Shown: positions 36,191 through 44,505 of the stretch, in pieces | Layout of the letters: each line of letters opens with the position of its first letter | Position numbering within the stretch: position 1 is the stretch's first letter | Source of the DNA: Aliikangiella marina | Lineage (GTDB): Bacteria; Pseudomonadota; Gammaproteobacteria; Enterobacterales; Kangiellaceae | Direction: 5' to 3' | Assembly (NCBI RefSeq): GCF_007004765.1 | Contig: NZ_VIKR01000002.1 | Span: 1,054,001 to 1,118,000 of the forward strand | Length of the DNA stretch: 64,000 nucleotides | Program-made: the position numbers and the translations under genes | Notes under the pieces: model-generated | What the model was told of the DNA's origin: nothing | What the model saw: only the letters and a program-made list of their open reading frames with translations | The model's database searches: none

Positions 36191-37267
36191 TTGACCACAG
36201 TTGCTAAGTTCGAAATTAACTATCTTCAGTATATGGACGAAACCGGCACTTTCGTCAGTAAAGAGTTACCACCCGAATTTGCGCAAGACATCGATACCTT
36301 AAAAGGTCTTTATCGAGACATGTGTCTTATTCGCGTTTTAGACCAAAAAGCTTACGCGCTTCAACGAACCGGCAAAATGGGAACTTACCCTGCAGCTACC
36401 GGGCAAGAAGCCATCGGTGTCGGTTTTGGTTCAGCGATGAACAAAGAAGATGTGTTAGTACCTTATTACCGCGGCCAAGCTTCAATGATTCAACACGGCG
36501 TACGAATGGAAGAGGTCCTACTCTATTGGGGCGGCGATGAGCGCGGGTGCGATTATCAGGATGCTAAAGAAGATTTTCCCATTGCTGTGCCTATCGCTAC
36601 ACAATTACTTCACGCTGCAGGCGTCGCAAAAGCCATGCAAATGCGCGGTGAAAAGCGCTGTGTTTTCACCGAAATCGGTGAAGGTGGTACTTCAGAGGGC
36701 GACTTCTATGAAGCATTGAATGTGGCAGGAATCTGGAATTTGGGAGTTGTCTTTGTAATTAATAATAATCAGTGGGCAATTTCAGTTCCTTCAGAAATCC
36801 AAACCAATTGTGAAACCTATGCGCAAAAAGCAATCGCTGCAGGTATTGAGTGTATTCAAGTTGATGGAAATGACATTGTCGCCGTTAAAGCTGCTGCTGA
36901 AAAAGCTGCAGAGAAAGCGCGCAACGGCGGTGGTCCAACGGTTATCGAATGTATTAGTTTACGTCTCTGTGACCACACAACTGCAGATGATGCAACGCGT
37001 TATCGTCCAGATGGCGAATTGGATGAAGGTTGGACTAAAGAGCCGATCTTGCGTTTACGTCGCTACTTAGAGAGCAAAAAAGCTTGGTCTGAAGAAGACG
37101 AGACAAAAATGACTGAAGAGTTAACTCAGGAAGTACAAACTGCGGTAGACAATTATTTAAATACACCAGTGGACGAGCCACAGGCGATGTTTGATAGCTT
37201 ATACGCTGAATTACCAGAGCGCACCTTGGCGCAACGAGAGTTAGCAATTGCACGAGGAGCAAAATAA
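36191..37267 (+). CDS. pdhA: 2-oxoacid dehydrogenase E1 component alpha subunit (pyruvate dehydrogenase type)
   Basis: A 358-residue protein starting with TTG at 36191 (AAGGAGAG upstream). It aligns by eye with Bacillus-type PdhA: GTYPAATGQEAIGVG, the PIATQLLHAAGVA stretch, the thiamine diphosphate motif GEGGTSEGDFYEALN...NNNQWAISVP, and DHTTADDATRYR. In the usual thiamine motif the second residue is Asp (GDG); here it is Glu. The substrate could instead be branched-chain 2-oxoacids; length and the DHTTADD loop favour pyruvate. First of three tightly packed genes; no E3 gene is in the window. Confidence 0.85.
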   Translation: MTTVAKFEINYLQYMDETGTFVSKELPPEFAQDIDTLKGLYRDMCLIRVLDQKAYALQRTGKMGTYPAATGQEAIGVGFGSAMNKEDVLVPYYRGQASMIQHGVRMEEVLLYWGGDERGCDYQDAKEDFPIAVPIATQLLHAAGVAKAMQMRGEKRCVFTEIGEGGTSEGDFYEALNVAGIWNLGVVFVINNNQWAISVPSEIQTNCETYAQKAIAAGIECIQVDGNDIVAVKAAAEKAAEKARNGGGPTVIECISLRLCDHTTADDATRYRPDGELDEGWTKEPILRLRRYLESKKAWSEEDETKMTEELTQEVQTAVDNYLNTPVDEPQAMFDSLYAELPERTLAQRELAIARGAK

Positions 37268-38247
37268 TGGCGGCGATTACTTTAATTGAAGCAGTAAATT
37301 TAGCTATGGCGCACGAAATGGCCGTTGACGACAGTGTTGTTCTTTTAGGAGAAGATGTCGGTGCAAACGGCGGTGTATTCCGAGCGACAGACGGTTTACA
37401 AGCCAAGTTCGGTAAAGAGCGAGTGATTGATACGCCGCTTGCAGAATCGATGATCGCCGGTGTTTCTATCGGCATGGCTGCACAGGGGATGAAGCCGGTT
37501 GCCGAAATACAATTTATGGGATTCATTTTTCCTGCGGTAGATCAAATTATTTGCCATGCGGCTCGCATGCGACACCGTACCCGAGGGCGTATTAATTTAC
37601 CGATGGTCATCCGCGCGCCTTTTGGTGGCGGAATCCACGCACCAGAACATCACTCCGAGAGTACAGAAGCTATATTTGCGCATATCCCTGGGCTAAAAGT
37701 CGTGATTCCTTCAAACCCTTCACGAGCGTATGGTTTGATGCTAGCGGCAATGAGAGATCCGGACCCGGTCATCTTTTTGGAGCCGAAACGAGTCTATCGA
37801 ATAGAAAAGCACGAAATTGAAGATAATGGAGAAGAGTACCCACTCGGCGTCTGCTTTGTTGATAGAGAAGGTACTGATATCACGCTTATCAGTTGGGGGG
37901 CGATGCTCCACGAGACCAAACAAGCGGCTGAGCAGCTCGCGAAAGAAGGGATCAGTGCAGAAGTGATTGATGTTGCGACAGTCAATCCCTTGGATATCGA
38001 CACCATCCTCGAGTCAGTTGAAAAGACTGGTCGCGCCTGTATCGTTCAAGAAGCACCGAAAGCTGGAGCGCTGGGCTCGGAAATCGCGGCTGAAATTGCT
38101 GAAAAAGGAGTGATGAATCTACTTGCTCCAATCGGTCGTGTATCTGGATATGATACAGTCATGCCTTACTACCGATTAGAAAAACAATATATGCCGAAGG
38201 TTGAGCATATCGTCGAAGAAGCAAAAAGAATTGTGGAGTACCGATGA
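37267..38247 (+). CDS. pdhB: 2-oxoacid dehydrogenase E1 component beta subunit
   Basis: A 326-residue transketolase-like subunit: VVLLGEDVGANGGVFRATDGL, FGKERVIDTPLAESMIAG, QFMGFIFPAVDQIICHAARMRHRTRGR and the C-terminal swivelling domain with RACIVQEAPKAGALGSEIAA. It completes the E1 heterotetramer with the alpha subunit, whose stop codon shares one base with this start (GAGGAG upstream). Confidence 0.92.
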   Translation: MAAITLIEAVNLAMAHEMAVDDSVVLLGEDVGANGGVFRATDGLQAKFGKERVIDTPLAESMIAGVSIGMAAQGMKPVAEIQFMGFIFPAVDQIICHAARMRHRTRGRINLPMVIRAPFGGGIHAPEHHSESTEAIFAHIPGLKVVIPSNPSRAYGLMLAAMRDPDPVIFLEPKRVYRIEKHEIEDNGEEYPLGVCFVDREGTDITLISWGAMLHETKQAAEQLAKEGISAEVIDVATVNPLDIDTILESVEKTGRACIVQEAPKAGALGSEIAAEIAEKGVMNLLAPIGRVSGYDTVMPYYRLEKQYMPKVEHIVEEAKRIVEYR

Positions 38248-39977
38248 AACTATTTAACTTACCAGACTTAGGGGAAGGATTACCCGACGCAGAGATTGTC
38301 CGCTGGTTAGTCAAAGAAGGCGATACAGTCGCGCTTGATCAACCAATGGTTGAAATGGAAACCGCAAAGGCCGTTGTTGAAGTACCTTCGCCCTATGACG
38401 GAACGATCACCAAATTGTGTGGCCAGCCTGGCGATGTTATCGAAGTTGGAGCGGTCCTCGTTGAATTCGATGGAGATGGTTCAAGTGCTGTCGCTACGCC
38501 CGCTGCTGAGCCGGCAGAACCAGCCAAAAATGTATCCGCACCCGATGCATCAGCCCCTGCCTCACAACCTGTGGCTACTAGCGGCGGTGATGTTTTTAAA
38601 TTACCTGACCTTGGTGAAGGCCTTCCTGATGCGGAAATCGTTCGCTGGCTGGTAAAAGAAGGTGACGTATTGGCGCTTGACCAACCGATGGTTGAAATGG
38701 AAACCGCCAAAGCGGTAGTCGAAGTTCCATCGCCATTTTCAGCGAAAGTAGCCAAGTTGCATGGGAATCCTGGCGATGTCATAGAAGTTGGCTCGCCGCT
38801 AGTGTCTTTTGGCGACGCTACTTCTGCTCCAGCAACTGCAGAACCCGCTGAATCTGATACCGCTGAAGAGTCAGGAGATGCTGGAACAGTTGTTGGTGCC
38901 GTACAAGTCGGTAACCAAGTTGTGGCGGAGAGCGCGAGTGCCGTTATCAAGGCTCTCGCAAGAAAGTTGAAAGTCGATCTCAGCCAAGTGACAGGATCGG
39001 GCAAAAACGGCGAGATTACCCAAGCGGATGTTAAGCAAGCAAAAAAAGACGGCAAAGTTATTGGGAGCACCTCCAATAATGCGGTTCAAGCGTCGGCAGC
39101 ATCGCCTGTTGCGACTGTTTCAGACGAAAACCCATTAAGTTTTAAAGCGTCGCCAGCGGTTAGAGCGCATGCTCGACGTCTTGGTGTTGCTTTATCCTTG
39201 TGTAACCCAACGGGTAAAAAAGGCTCAATTACCAAAGCAGATGTCGATGCAGCAACCAACGCAGCAGCGTCAGCTCCTCAAACGACATCTGCGCCTGTTG
39301 CAACCCCTTCTTCTGCGGGCGGTTTACCAACGGTCCAAGTGAGCGTTGAGCCGCAATCCGTTCGTGGCGTTAGACGAGCAATGGCGATGGGAATGGCTAA
39401 GTCACATGCGACTGTTGTACCGACCACTTTGATGGAAGACGCTGATATTACCGCTTGGCCAAAGCAAGACTCTTTGGCTCGTTATGTGCGTGCATTAGTT
39501 TTTGCTTCAAAAGTCGAGCCTGCGCTAAATTGCTGGTTTGATGGTGAGAAATTTGAGCGATTGGTGCATCCGAGTGTACATGTTGGAATCGCAGTTGATT
39601 CTCCTGACGGCTTGTATGTGCCTGTGGTTCATGATGCGGATAAAAAGGATGCAGTAGCTGTTCGCGCTCGGGTTCAGGATTTACGTCAAAAGATCGAGAC
39701 AAAATCACTTAAGCAAGAAGATCAACAAGGTGCAACTATCACATTATCGAATTTCGGCTCAATCGCCGGTCGTTATGGAACGCCAGTAGTGTCACCGCCC
39801 CAAGTCGCAATTTTGGGGACCGGTCGATTCCGTAGCGAGTTGCAATTGACTGACAAAGGTATCTCAAAACGTAAGATGCTACCTTTATCATTAACTTTTG
39901 ATCACCGTGCTTGTACCGGTGGTGAGGCTGCAAGATTTCTCGCGGCTGTGATAGAAGATTTGCAAAAACCAATGTAA
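38244..39977 (+). CDS. pdhC: Dihydrolipoamide acyltransferase (E2) with two lipoyl and two subunit-binding domains
   Basis: A 577-residue E2. Two near-identical lipoyl domains (about 1-76 and 116-190; lipoyl Lys42 and Lys156 in ETAKAVVE) are joined by Ala/Pro linkers. Two peripheral-subunit-binding-like domains follow (about 231-266 ASAVIKALARKL and 303-337 ASPAVRAHARRL), where one is usual. The acyltransferase core (about 368-577) ends FDHRACTGGEAARFL: catalytic His554 is present, but the Asp of the usual HRxxDG is Thr558. The start overlaps the E1 beta stop (ATGA), with GGAG upstream. It transfers acyl groups from lipoate to CoA. Confidence 0.9.
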   Translation: MKLFNLPDLGEGLPDAEIVRWLVKEGDTVALDQPMVEMETAKAVVEVPSPYDGTITKLCGQPGDVIEVGAVLVEFDGDGSSAVATPAAEPAEPAKNVSAPDASAPASQPVATSGGDVFKLPDLGEGLPDAEIVRWLVKEGDVLALDQPMVEMETAKAVVEVPSPFSAKVAKLHGNPGDVIEVGSPLVSFGDATSAPATAEPAESDTAEESGDAGTVVGAVQVGNQVVAESASAVIKALARKLKVDLSQVTGSGKNGEITQADVKQAKKDGKVIGSTSNNAVQASAASPVATVSDENPLSFKASPAVRAHARRLGVALSLCNPTGKKGSITKADVDAATNAAASAPQTTSAPVATPSSAGGLPTVQVSVEPQSVRGVRRAMAMGMAKSHATVVPTTLMEDADITAWPKQDSLARYVRALVFASKVEPALNCWFDGEKFERLVHPSVHVGIAVDSPDGLYVPVVHDADKKDAVAVRARVQDLRQKIETKSLKQEDQQGATITLSNFGSIAGRYGTPVVSPPQVAILGTGRFRSELQLTDKGISKRKMLPLSLTFDHRACTGGEAARFLAAVIEDLQKPM

Positions 39978-39981
39978 ATTA

Positions 39982-40010
39982 AAAAAAGGCGCCATTTCGG
40001 CGCCTTTTTT
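39982..40010 (+). terminator. Rho-independent terminator of the 2-oxoacid dehydrogenase operon
   Basis: A 12-bp stem with GGCGCC arms (39982-39993 with 39999-40010), five-base loop, flanked by A and T runs. It follows the E2 stop codon within five bases and could also act on the opposite strand. Confidence 0.92.
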
Positions 40011-40134
40011 GTTGTTAACCCCCTCACATCTCGAATATAGTGCTAGACTTATTCATTGAAAGTTTTGTCTAGACGAATCAATAACTTCTCTCTGTTAATT
40101 TTAAAAATAATGAAGCTGAAGCTTAGGGAGTTAA

Positions 40135-41010
40135 ATGAGTATTTTACCGGCCACTTTGACTTATTTTGGTAGCCTGCAACATATCAATCAGGTTATTAAT
40201 AAGACTGCCATTCCTTTAAAAGAAGCTCACCAGCTTGCCGATCCGTTTCTTCCCGACCATACCAGCGAAATGGAGTTTACAATTGAAGATTTTTTTGAGG
40301 AAGCGGTTAAATATATCGCTCATTCCATCCTGGGCAGAAGTGCACCGCGTGGCCAACCCAATCATCCGCTCCAAAAAGCCATTATGCGCTGGCGACTGGA
40401 AGATAGATTTAAAGACGAATCAGAGATCCGAGAAGCGCTACAGGGGTTATTGCCTGCAATGGTAGAGAAGGCTTTTAACGAAGCGAGAGAACATCATGAG
40501 CTCTGGGCGACTTTTGTTGAACGTAAGCGGCTCATTCCTTTTTATGAAAAATATCAAAAACTCGAACTCTGGTTGCAAGAAGGGCAACACCATCGAGGAG
40601 CGGCGATAAAGTTTAAGTGCGACGAAGACTCAATTTTTGAATACTGCCACCCTGTAAGTTATTCAAAAATTCCCGCAAAGACTGTCGACTTAAGGGGCTA
40701 TATTGACCATATGACAGGCAACGCACAAGAAATTGAGTTTGACCCGCAAAAAACGATTCTGGCACAAAACTATGCAATGCGTGAGTTCAAAGAATGGCGA
40801 CTGTTGGTCGATATTAGTCAAGTGGATGATACGTTTATTGAATTTCCAATCGATCAGATTCAGAGTGTATATATTGGTGCGTTGGTATCCGCTGACAATG
40901 TGGCACAGTTTACCAAACATCTCGAGAAGGTCAGTCCTAAAATTAAGGTATTCCAAGCCGTTTGCCGACCCAATGAATATAGTTTTGAATTTGAAAGAAC
41001 TTCGAGTTAA
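40135..41010 (+). CDS. DUF2971-like protein
   Basis: A 291-residue soluble protein with AGGGAG upstream. The order of an N-terminal aromatic segment (LTYFGSLQHINQVI), a DPF motif near residue 36, a KEWRLLVDI segment near 222 and a final YIGALVSADNV...QAVCRPNEYSFEFE region resembles DUF2971, as I remember that family. DUF2971 proteins have no settled function, though some occur with phage-defence or toxin genes. Here the neighbours are metabolic, giving no hint. Confidence 0.5.
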   Translation: MSILPATLTYFGSLQHINQVINKTAIPLKEAHQLADPFLPDHTSEMEFTIEDFFEEAVKYIAHSILGRSAPRGQPNHPLQKAIMRWRLEDRFKDESEIREALQGLLPAMVEKAFNEAREHHELWATFVERKRLIPFYEKYQKLELWLQEGQHHRGAAIKFKCDEDSIFEYCHPVSYSKIPAKTVDLRGYIDHMTGNAQEIEFDPQKTILAQNYAMREFKEWRLLVDISQVDDTFIEFPIDQIQSVYIGALVSADNVAQFTKHLEKVSPKIKVFQAVCRPNEYSFEFERTSS

Positions 41011-41060
41011 CTCTGTCAACGGAATTAAACTGAGGTCAGTTATTTAAAAAAGGCGAATCG

Positions 41061-41639
41061 ATGATAAAAATAATGGCATTTGCGGGAAGCGCTCGCAAAG
41101 ACTCCTTTAATAAAAAGTTAGTAGCAGTTGCTGCGAGAGGTGCGGAGAAAGCGGGCGCGTCGGTGACATTGGTTGATTTAGCAGATTACGATATGCCCAT
41201 TTTTAACCAAGATTTTGAAGCCGAGCATGGTATGCCTGATGCGGCACGTCGCTTTAAACAGCTACTTATTGACCACGACGGTTTCTTAATATCATCGCCT
41301 GAATATAATGGCGCTTTTAGCGCACTTCTAAAAAATGCGCTTGACTGGGCTTCTCGCGCTGAGACCGAAGATGAGTCGCCATTACAAGCTTTCAATGGTA
41401 AATTCTCAGCAATTATGTCTGCATCACCGGGTGGTCTCGGTGGGTTGAGAGGTTTAGTGATGCTGCGTATGTTGTTAAACAATTTAGGTGTTACGGTTAT
41501 TCCTCAGCAACAAGCTGTTGGCCAAGCATTTAAAATGTTTGATGAGAAAGGGGGGATGACCGATGAAAGGAAGCAATCTGCGGTCGAAGGGCTTGGTAAA
41601 GCGTTGTCCGAATTGGTTATCAAAGTTAAACAATCATAG
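41061..41639 (+). CDS. NADPH-dependent FMN reductase (flavodoxin-like)
   Basis: A 192-residue flavoprotein of the ChrR/YieF type: AGSARKDSFNKKLV binds the FMN phosphate (about 7-20), SPEYNGAFSALLKNALDW (about 79-96) is the family signature, and SPGGLGGLRG follows. It would reduce quinones, chromate or azo compounds with NADPH in the cytoplasm. It lies 50 bases after the DUF2971-like gene. Confidence 0.9.
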   Translation: MIKIMAFAGSARKDSFNKKLVAVAARGAEKAGASVTLVDLADYDMPIFNQDFEAEHGMPDAARRFKQLLIDHDGFLISSPEYNGAFSALLKNALDWASRAETEDESPLQAFNGKFSAIMSASPGGLGGLRGLVMLRMLLNNLGVTVIPQQQAVGQAFKMFDEKGGMTDERKQSAVEGLGKALSELVIKVKQS

Positions 41640-42037
41640 CTGACTATTTATCGATATCAGTCCCGCATACGATAGCGCTCTAAGTTACGCAATATAAACT
41701 TTTTGAGATATATCATTTCTGCGCGCCAGCACTCAAAAATCAGCATCGATGCCAAAATCACTCAATCGCTGATGTATGATAAAAAGTTGCTTGGTGTTTG
41801 CTCTTTCACATGCGTCACCAATATAGACACAGAAAAAATGACTTAAATAATAACGTTAAAAATATTGAAATAGTCGAATTTTATGGTAGTGTCGAAGCAT
41901 CAGGAGAGGTTGTAGGTATCTTCTAAAACCAGTTGAGTAGGCTTGATGCGTGATTCATTGATGAACTAAGCCGAGCTGGTGGCAGCTCTAGCTAGTTCTG
42001 TAGAATGCGATCTTGAGATTGTTTTAAGGGGGTAATA
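41640..42037. other. Intergenic region, 398 bases
   Basis: No gene seen. A possible promoter (TTGAAA about 41868 and TAGTGT, 16-base spacer) could serve the gene at 42038, but the match is modest. No terminator is obvious after the FMN reductase. Confidence 0.4.
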
Positions 42038-42403
42038 GTGAGTAAGCGAGATAAAAAATTAAGTACTCAGCAAATTTTTAGTGCGCTCAGTTCTAGTTCG
42101 AAGACTGGCAGAACAACACAGTTAGCATTTGATTTATCTGCGAATGGGCGCAAGAAATTGAAAATAGAAGCCGCAGTGGATGATATGACACCTGCCGAAA
42201 AAGCAAGAGAAGTTTTAGGCTTAAGTATCAAAGCAAAAAAAGCATCCCCCAAATTAATATTAAGGTTAACGGAAAAAGATTTTCGGTTTCTTGCAGACAA
42301 ATACGACGTTGAATTTGAAGATAGATTGACTATTCGAAATAAGGCGGCTGAAGAACTCGCCAACGAGTACCCTGATGCTGAAGTTAAATTTGACTTTGAT
42401 TAA
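42038..42403 (+). CDS. 121-residue basic hypothetical protein
   Basis: Starts with GTG at 42038 behind a GGGGG ribosome binding site. The protein is highly charged: a basic Ser/Thr-rich N-terminus (KLSTQQIFSALSSSSKTGRTTQLAF), a middle with ADDMTPAEKAREVLGLSIKAKK-like helices and an acidic C-terminus ending KFDFD. No signal peptide or membrane segment. I do not recognise the family; the composition would fit a nucleic-acid-binding or adaptor protein, but that is a guess. Strong terminator follows. Confidence 0.55.
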   Translation: MSKRDKKLSTQQIFSALSSSSKTGRTTQLAFDLSANGRKKLKIEAAVDDMTPAEKAREVLGLSIKAKKASPKLILRLTEKDFRFLADKYDVEFEDRLTIRNKAAEELANEYPDAEVKFDFD

Positions 42404-42441
42404 CTGAGTAAAAAACGAATAGTAAAAAAGTGTAATCCAAA

Positions 42442-42471
42442 AAAAAAGGCCTGCGGTAGCGGGCCTTTTTT
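42442..42471. terminator. Bidirectional terminator between convergent genes
   Basis: Stem GGCCTGC with GCGGGCC (one G-T pair) and loop GGTA, flanked by A and T runs. Serves the gene at 42038 and the PstS-like gene converging from the right. Confidence 0.88.
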
Positions 42472-42499
42472 CATTTGGAGGTATTGATAAAACAACAGA

Positions 42500-42922
42500 T
42501 CAGAATCGCAGAACAACTTTGACGGTGTTGTCTACAGATTTGGCGTCAATAATCCCAATAACATTACCATTACTCGCAACCTGTTGCTTAACTTCATCGT
42601 CACTATCGTATTCTTTTGGTGGTCGCCCCTTACCGGTGAAGATGATTTTTGACCAATAAGCATTAAGTTGGCTCGAAGACTTATCGAGAACAACCTCATT
42701 AAAGGCCTGCTTAGTAGCACCTTTTTCTTTTGGGCTTATTGCGACAACTTTATCACCGTTAGAGAAGTATTTGGTTTTACCCAAAAACATCTTGGCAATC
42801 GTTTCTTTATCCAGTTTTGAATCGTTCATCGGATTAACAATAACGACTGATTCTGCAAAAACGTTAGTTGCAGCTAACATCAGGCTGACAGCAAATATTA
42901 ATTTATAAAATATCTTGTTCAT
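42500..42922 (-). CDS. Small PstS-like periplasmic substrate-binding protein
   Basis: A 140-residue exported protein: signal peptide (FAVSLMLAATNVFA) then one lobe of a phosphate-binding-type fold (VVIVNPMNDSKLDKETIAKMFLGKTKYF, WSKIIFTGKGRPPKE, VIGIIDAKSVD). It is about half the length of PstS, the size of the short PBP-like proteins that occur with porins. Ten bases separate it from the porin gene upstream, so the pair is an operon. The ligand is unknown and the phosphate annotation of this family is mostly by homology. Confidence 0.75.
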   Translation of the reverse strand: MNKIFYKLIFAVSLMLAATNVFAESVVIVNPMNDSKLDKETIAKMFLGKTKYFSNGDKVVAISPKEKGATKQAFNEVVLDKSSSQLNAYWSKIIFTGKGRPPKEYDSDDEVKQQVASNGNVIGIIDAKSVDNTVKVVLRF

Positions 42923-42932
42923 TGCCTGCCTC

Positions 42933-44066
42933 CTAGAAGAATGTCGTTACAGCGAACCTTAGAAGACTAGCGTCTTGACCAAACTGATCATCCGTTAAAT
43001 CAGTGTATTCAACTTTAAGTGCCGCTGCTGGATTGAAGTCCCAACGGAAACCGACGGTTGTGTAAGTCGCATCTTCGAAACGTGATTGTAATGTCAAATT
43101 ACTTGCAGCTAAAAGTGCATCAAGTCCAGGATCGACTCCCGCAGGTACGCCAGCTAAAGCTGAGAAGTCATTATCTGTTTCATCTGCACCGTAAGTCAGG
43201 TGAAGCGTAACCGTATCGATTCGATAAGCAGCACTCACAAAGTAAGATTCTTGGTCACCAGTGAAGTTATCATCTGATTCGAACTCTGTAACCTCTGCGA
43301 TCAATTGGAAGTCGCCTAGCTCGATTCGCATACCGAATTCTGTGAAGGTAGCTTCATCTTCGGTGAACTCGAGCGCGTCTGCGACACTTGCAAATGGCGT
43401 TTGTCTCCAGCCCGCAAGCAAAGGATCGAGGTCGGTAACTTCGAGAGTAATGTCAGCGGTCGTTTGACTTGCTCTTAACATCAACCAGTCGTAGTTGACC
43501 GTCCAAGAGAAGAGGAAAAGATCTTTAATTTCTGATTCTAAGTTTTGCCCATCGAGGAAAGCATCGGCATTTTCTTGACCAAATAAAATCTCAAAGGTGT
43601 GTTCAACAGAACCCGTGCTGCCGCTAAGGATTGTATTTAAACCTGTGACGGTACCAAGCGGTAGATCGTATACACCTGCTGGAGGCGCGATCCAGTGATA
43701 GGCGAAACCAACATCAAAAAACTCGGTATACATGAAGTATGGAGTACGTTGTTTACCAAATTGAAAACGAACATTTTCATTGGCTTGGTAGCTCATGTAC
43801 GCCCATTCGACATCCGTTGCCCATTCATCTCTACCACGAGAAATTAACTGAGCCGTGAAATTGAGATCTTCGTCTAAGTCAGAGCTTAACTGAACACCAA
43901 ACAAAGAGTCGTTATCAAAGTTGAGATCTTCGCCGTATTGGTACAAGGTCTCAGTTTCATCTGAAGTAAATCCACCTGCGATGGTCGCAAAACCATTGAT
44001 GTTTACTTCAGCATTTGCTTGAGTTGCAAAGAGTGCAACTGCCGGCAGTAAATACTTAAGTTTCAT
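42933..44066 (-). CDS. Porin-like outer membrane protein
   Basis: A 377-residue outer membrane beta-barrel: signal peptide (LKYLLPAVALFATQANA), a first strand INGFATIAGGF, a QFGKQRTPYF strand typical of porin L3-adjacent regions, and a final strand ending in Phe-Phe. AGGAAGG lies upstream. It probably forms a channel whose substrate is handed to the PstS-like protein encoded just downstream. Confidence 0.82.
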   Translation of the reverse strand: MKLKYLLPAVALFATQANAEVNINGFATIAGGFTSDETETLYQYGEDLNFDNDSLFGVQLSSDLDEDLNFTAQLISRGRDEWATDVEWAYMSYQANENVRFQFGKQRTPYFMYTEFFDVGFAYHWIAPPAGVYDLPLGTVTGLNTILSGSTGSVEHTFEILFGQENADAFLDGQNLESEIKDLFLFSWTVNYDWLMLRASQTTADITLEVTDLDPLLAGWRQTPFASVADALEFTEDEATFTEFGMRIELGDFQLIAEVTEFESDDNFTGDQESYFVSAAYRIDTVTLHLTYGADETDNDFSALAGVPAGVDPGLDALLAASNLTLQSRFEDATYTTVGFRWDFNPAAALKVEYTDLTDDQFGQDASLLRFAVTTFF

Positions 44067-44505
44067 TCCTTCCTCCGAAGTTTGTCGTAAATTTAATTCG
44101 AGACAATCATCTCTCGTATTTATAAGTTTTATAATTTGTTTATTGAAAGTTGGCTTAGGGCATCAGCCTTATCAGGCATTTTTTGCTAGGCATAAGCCAT
44201 TTTTCAAATTGTTACCAATTTGAGAACATGAACCATAGCGGAGACTTACGCGCGTTTGATGGAGTCATTCCTTGACTGCTTTAGGTACAACATCTCAAAC
44301 ATAGTGGTCGGACGAGTGAATTTTATACAGTTCGATAGGCCGACACAAGGTTTTTCCGGAATAGTTCCAATTGTTCGTTGATATTCTCCAGTTTAGTCAA
44401 AAAATTCAGTATTTACCGAGATTTAGCGGATATTATTCGACTGAATCTAGGTAAAAACTGAGTTTCTTGCTAGTTTTGGCTGTGAATTGGGGCAATTAAG
44501 TCACG
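44067..44505. other. Intergenic region upstream of the porin operon
   Basis: About 440 bases between the porin start (minus strand) and the 3' end of the CHI-like fusion gene (also minus strand). It carries the palindrome at 44204-44223, about 140 bases before the porin start. No other feature is clear. Confidence 0.6.
44204..44223. promoter_or_regulatory. Perfect 8-bp inverted repeat, operator candidate
   Basis: TCAAATTGTTACCAATTTGA has two perfect 8-base arms around TTAC. There is no T run on either side. Its location before the porin/PstS-like operon suggests a repressor or activator site of unknown identity. Confidence 0.4.

Noticed and set aside
38393-39076. A 227-codon minus-strand ORF opposite the E2 gene
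   Set aside because: It mirrors the GC-rich lipoyl and linker repeats of E2, has no ribosome binding site and no protein-like pattern; the plus-strand gene is certain.
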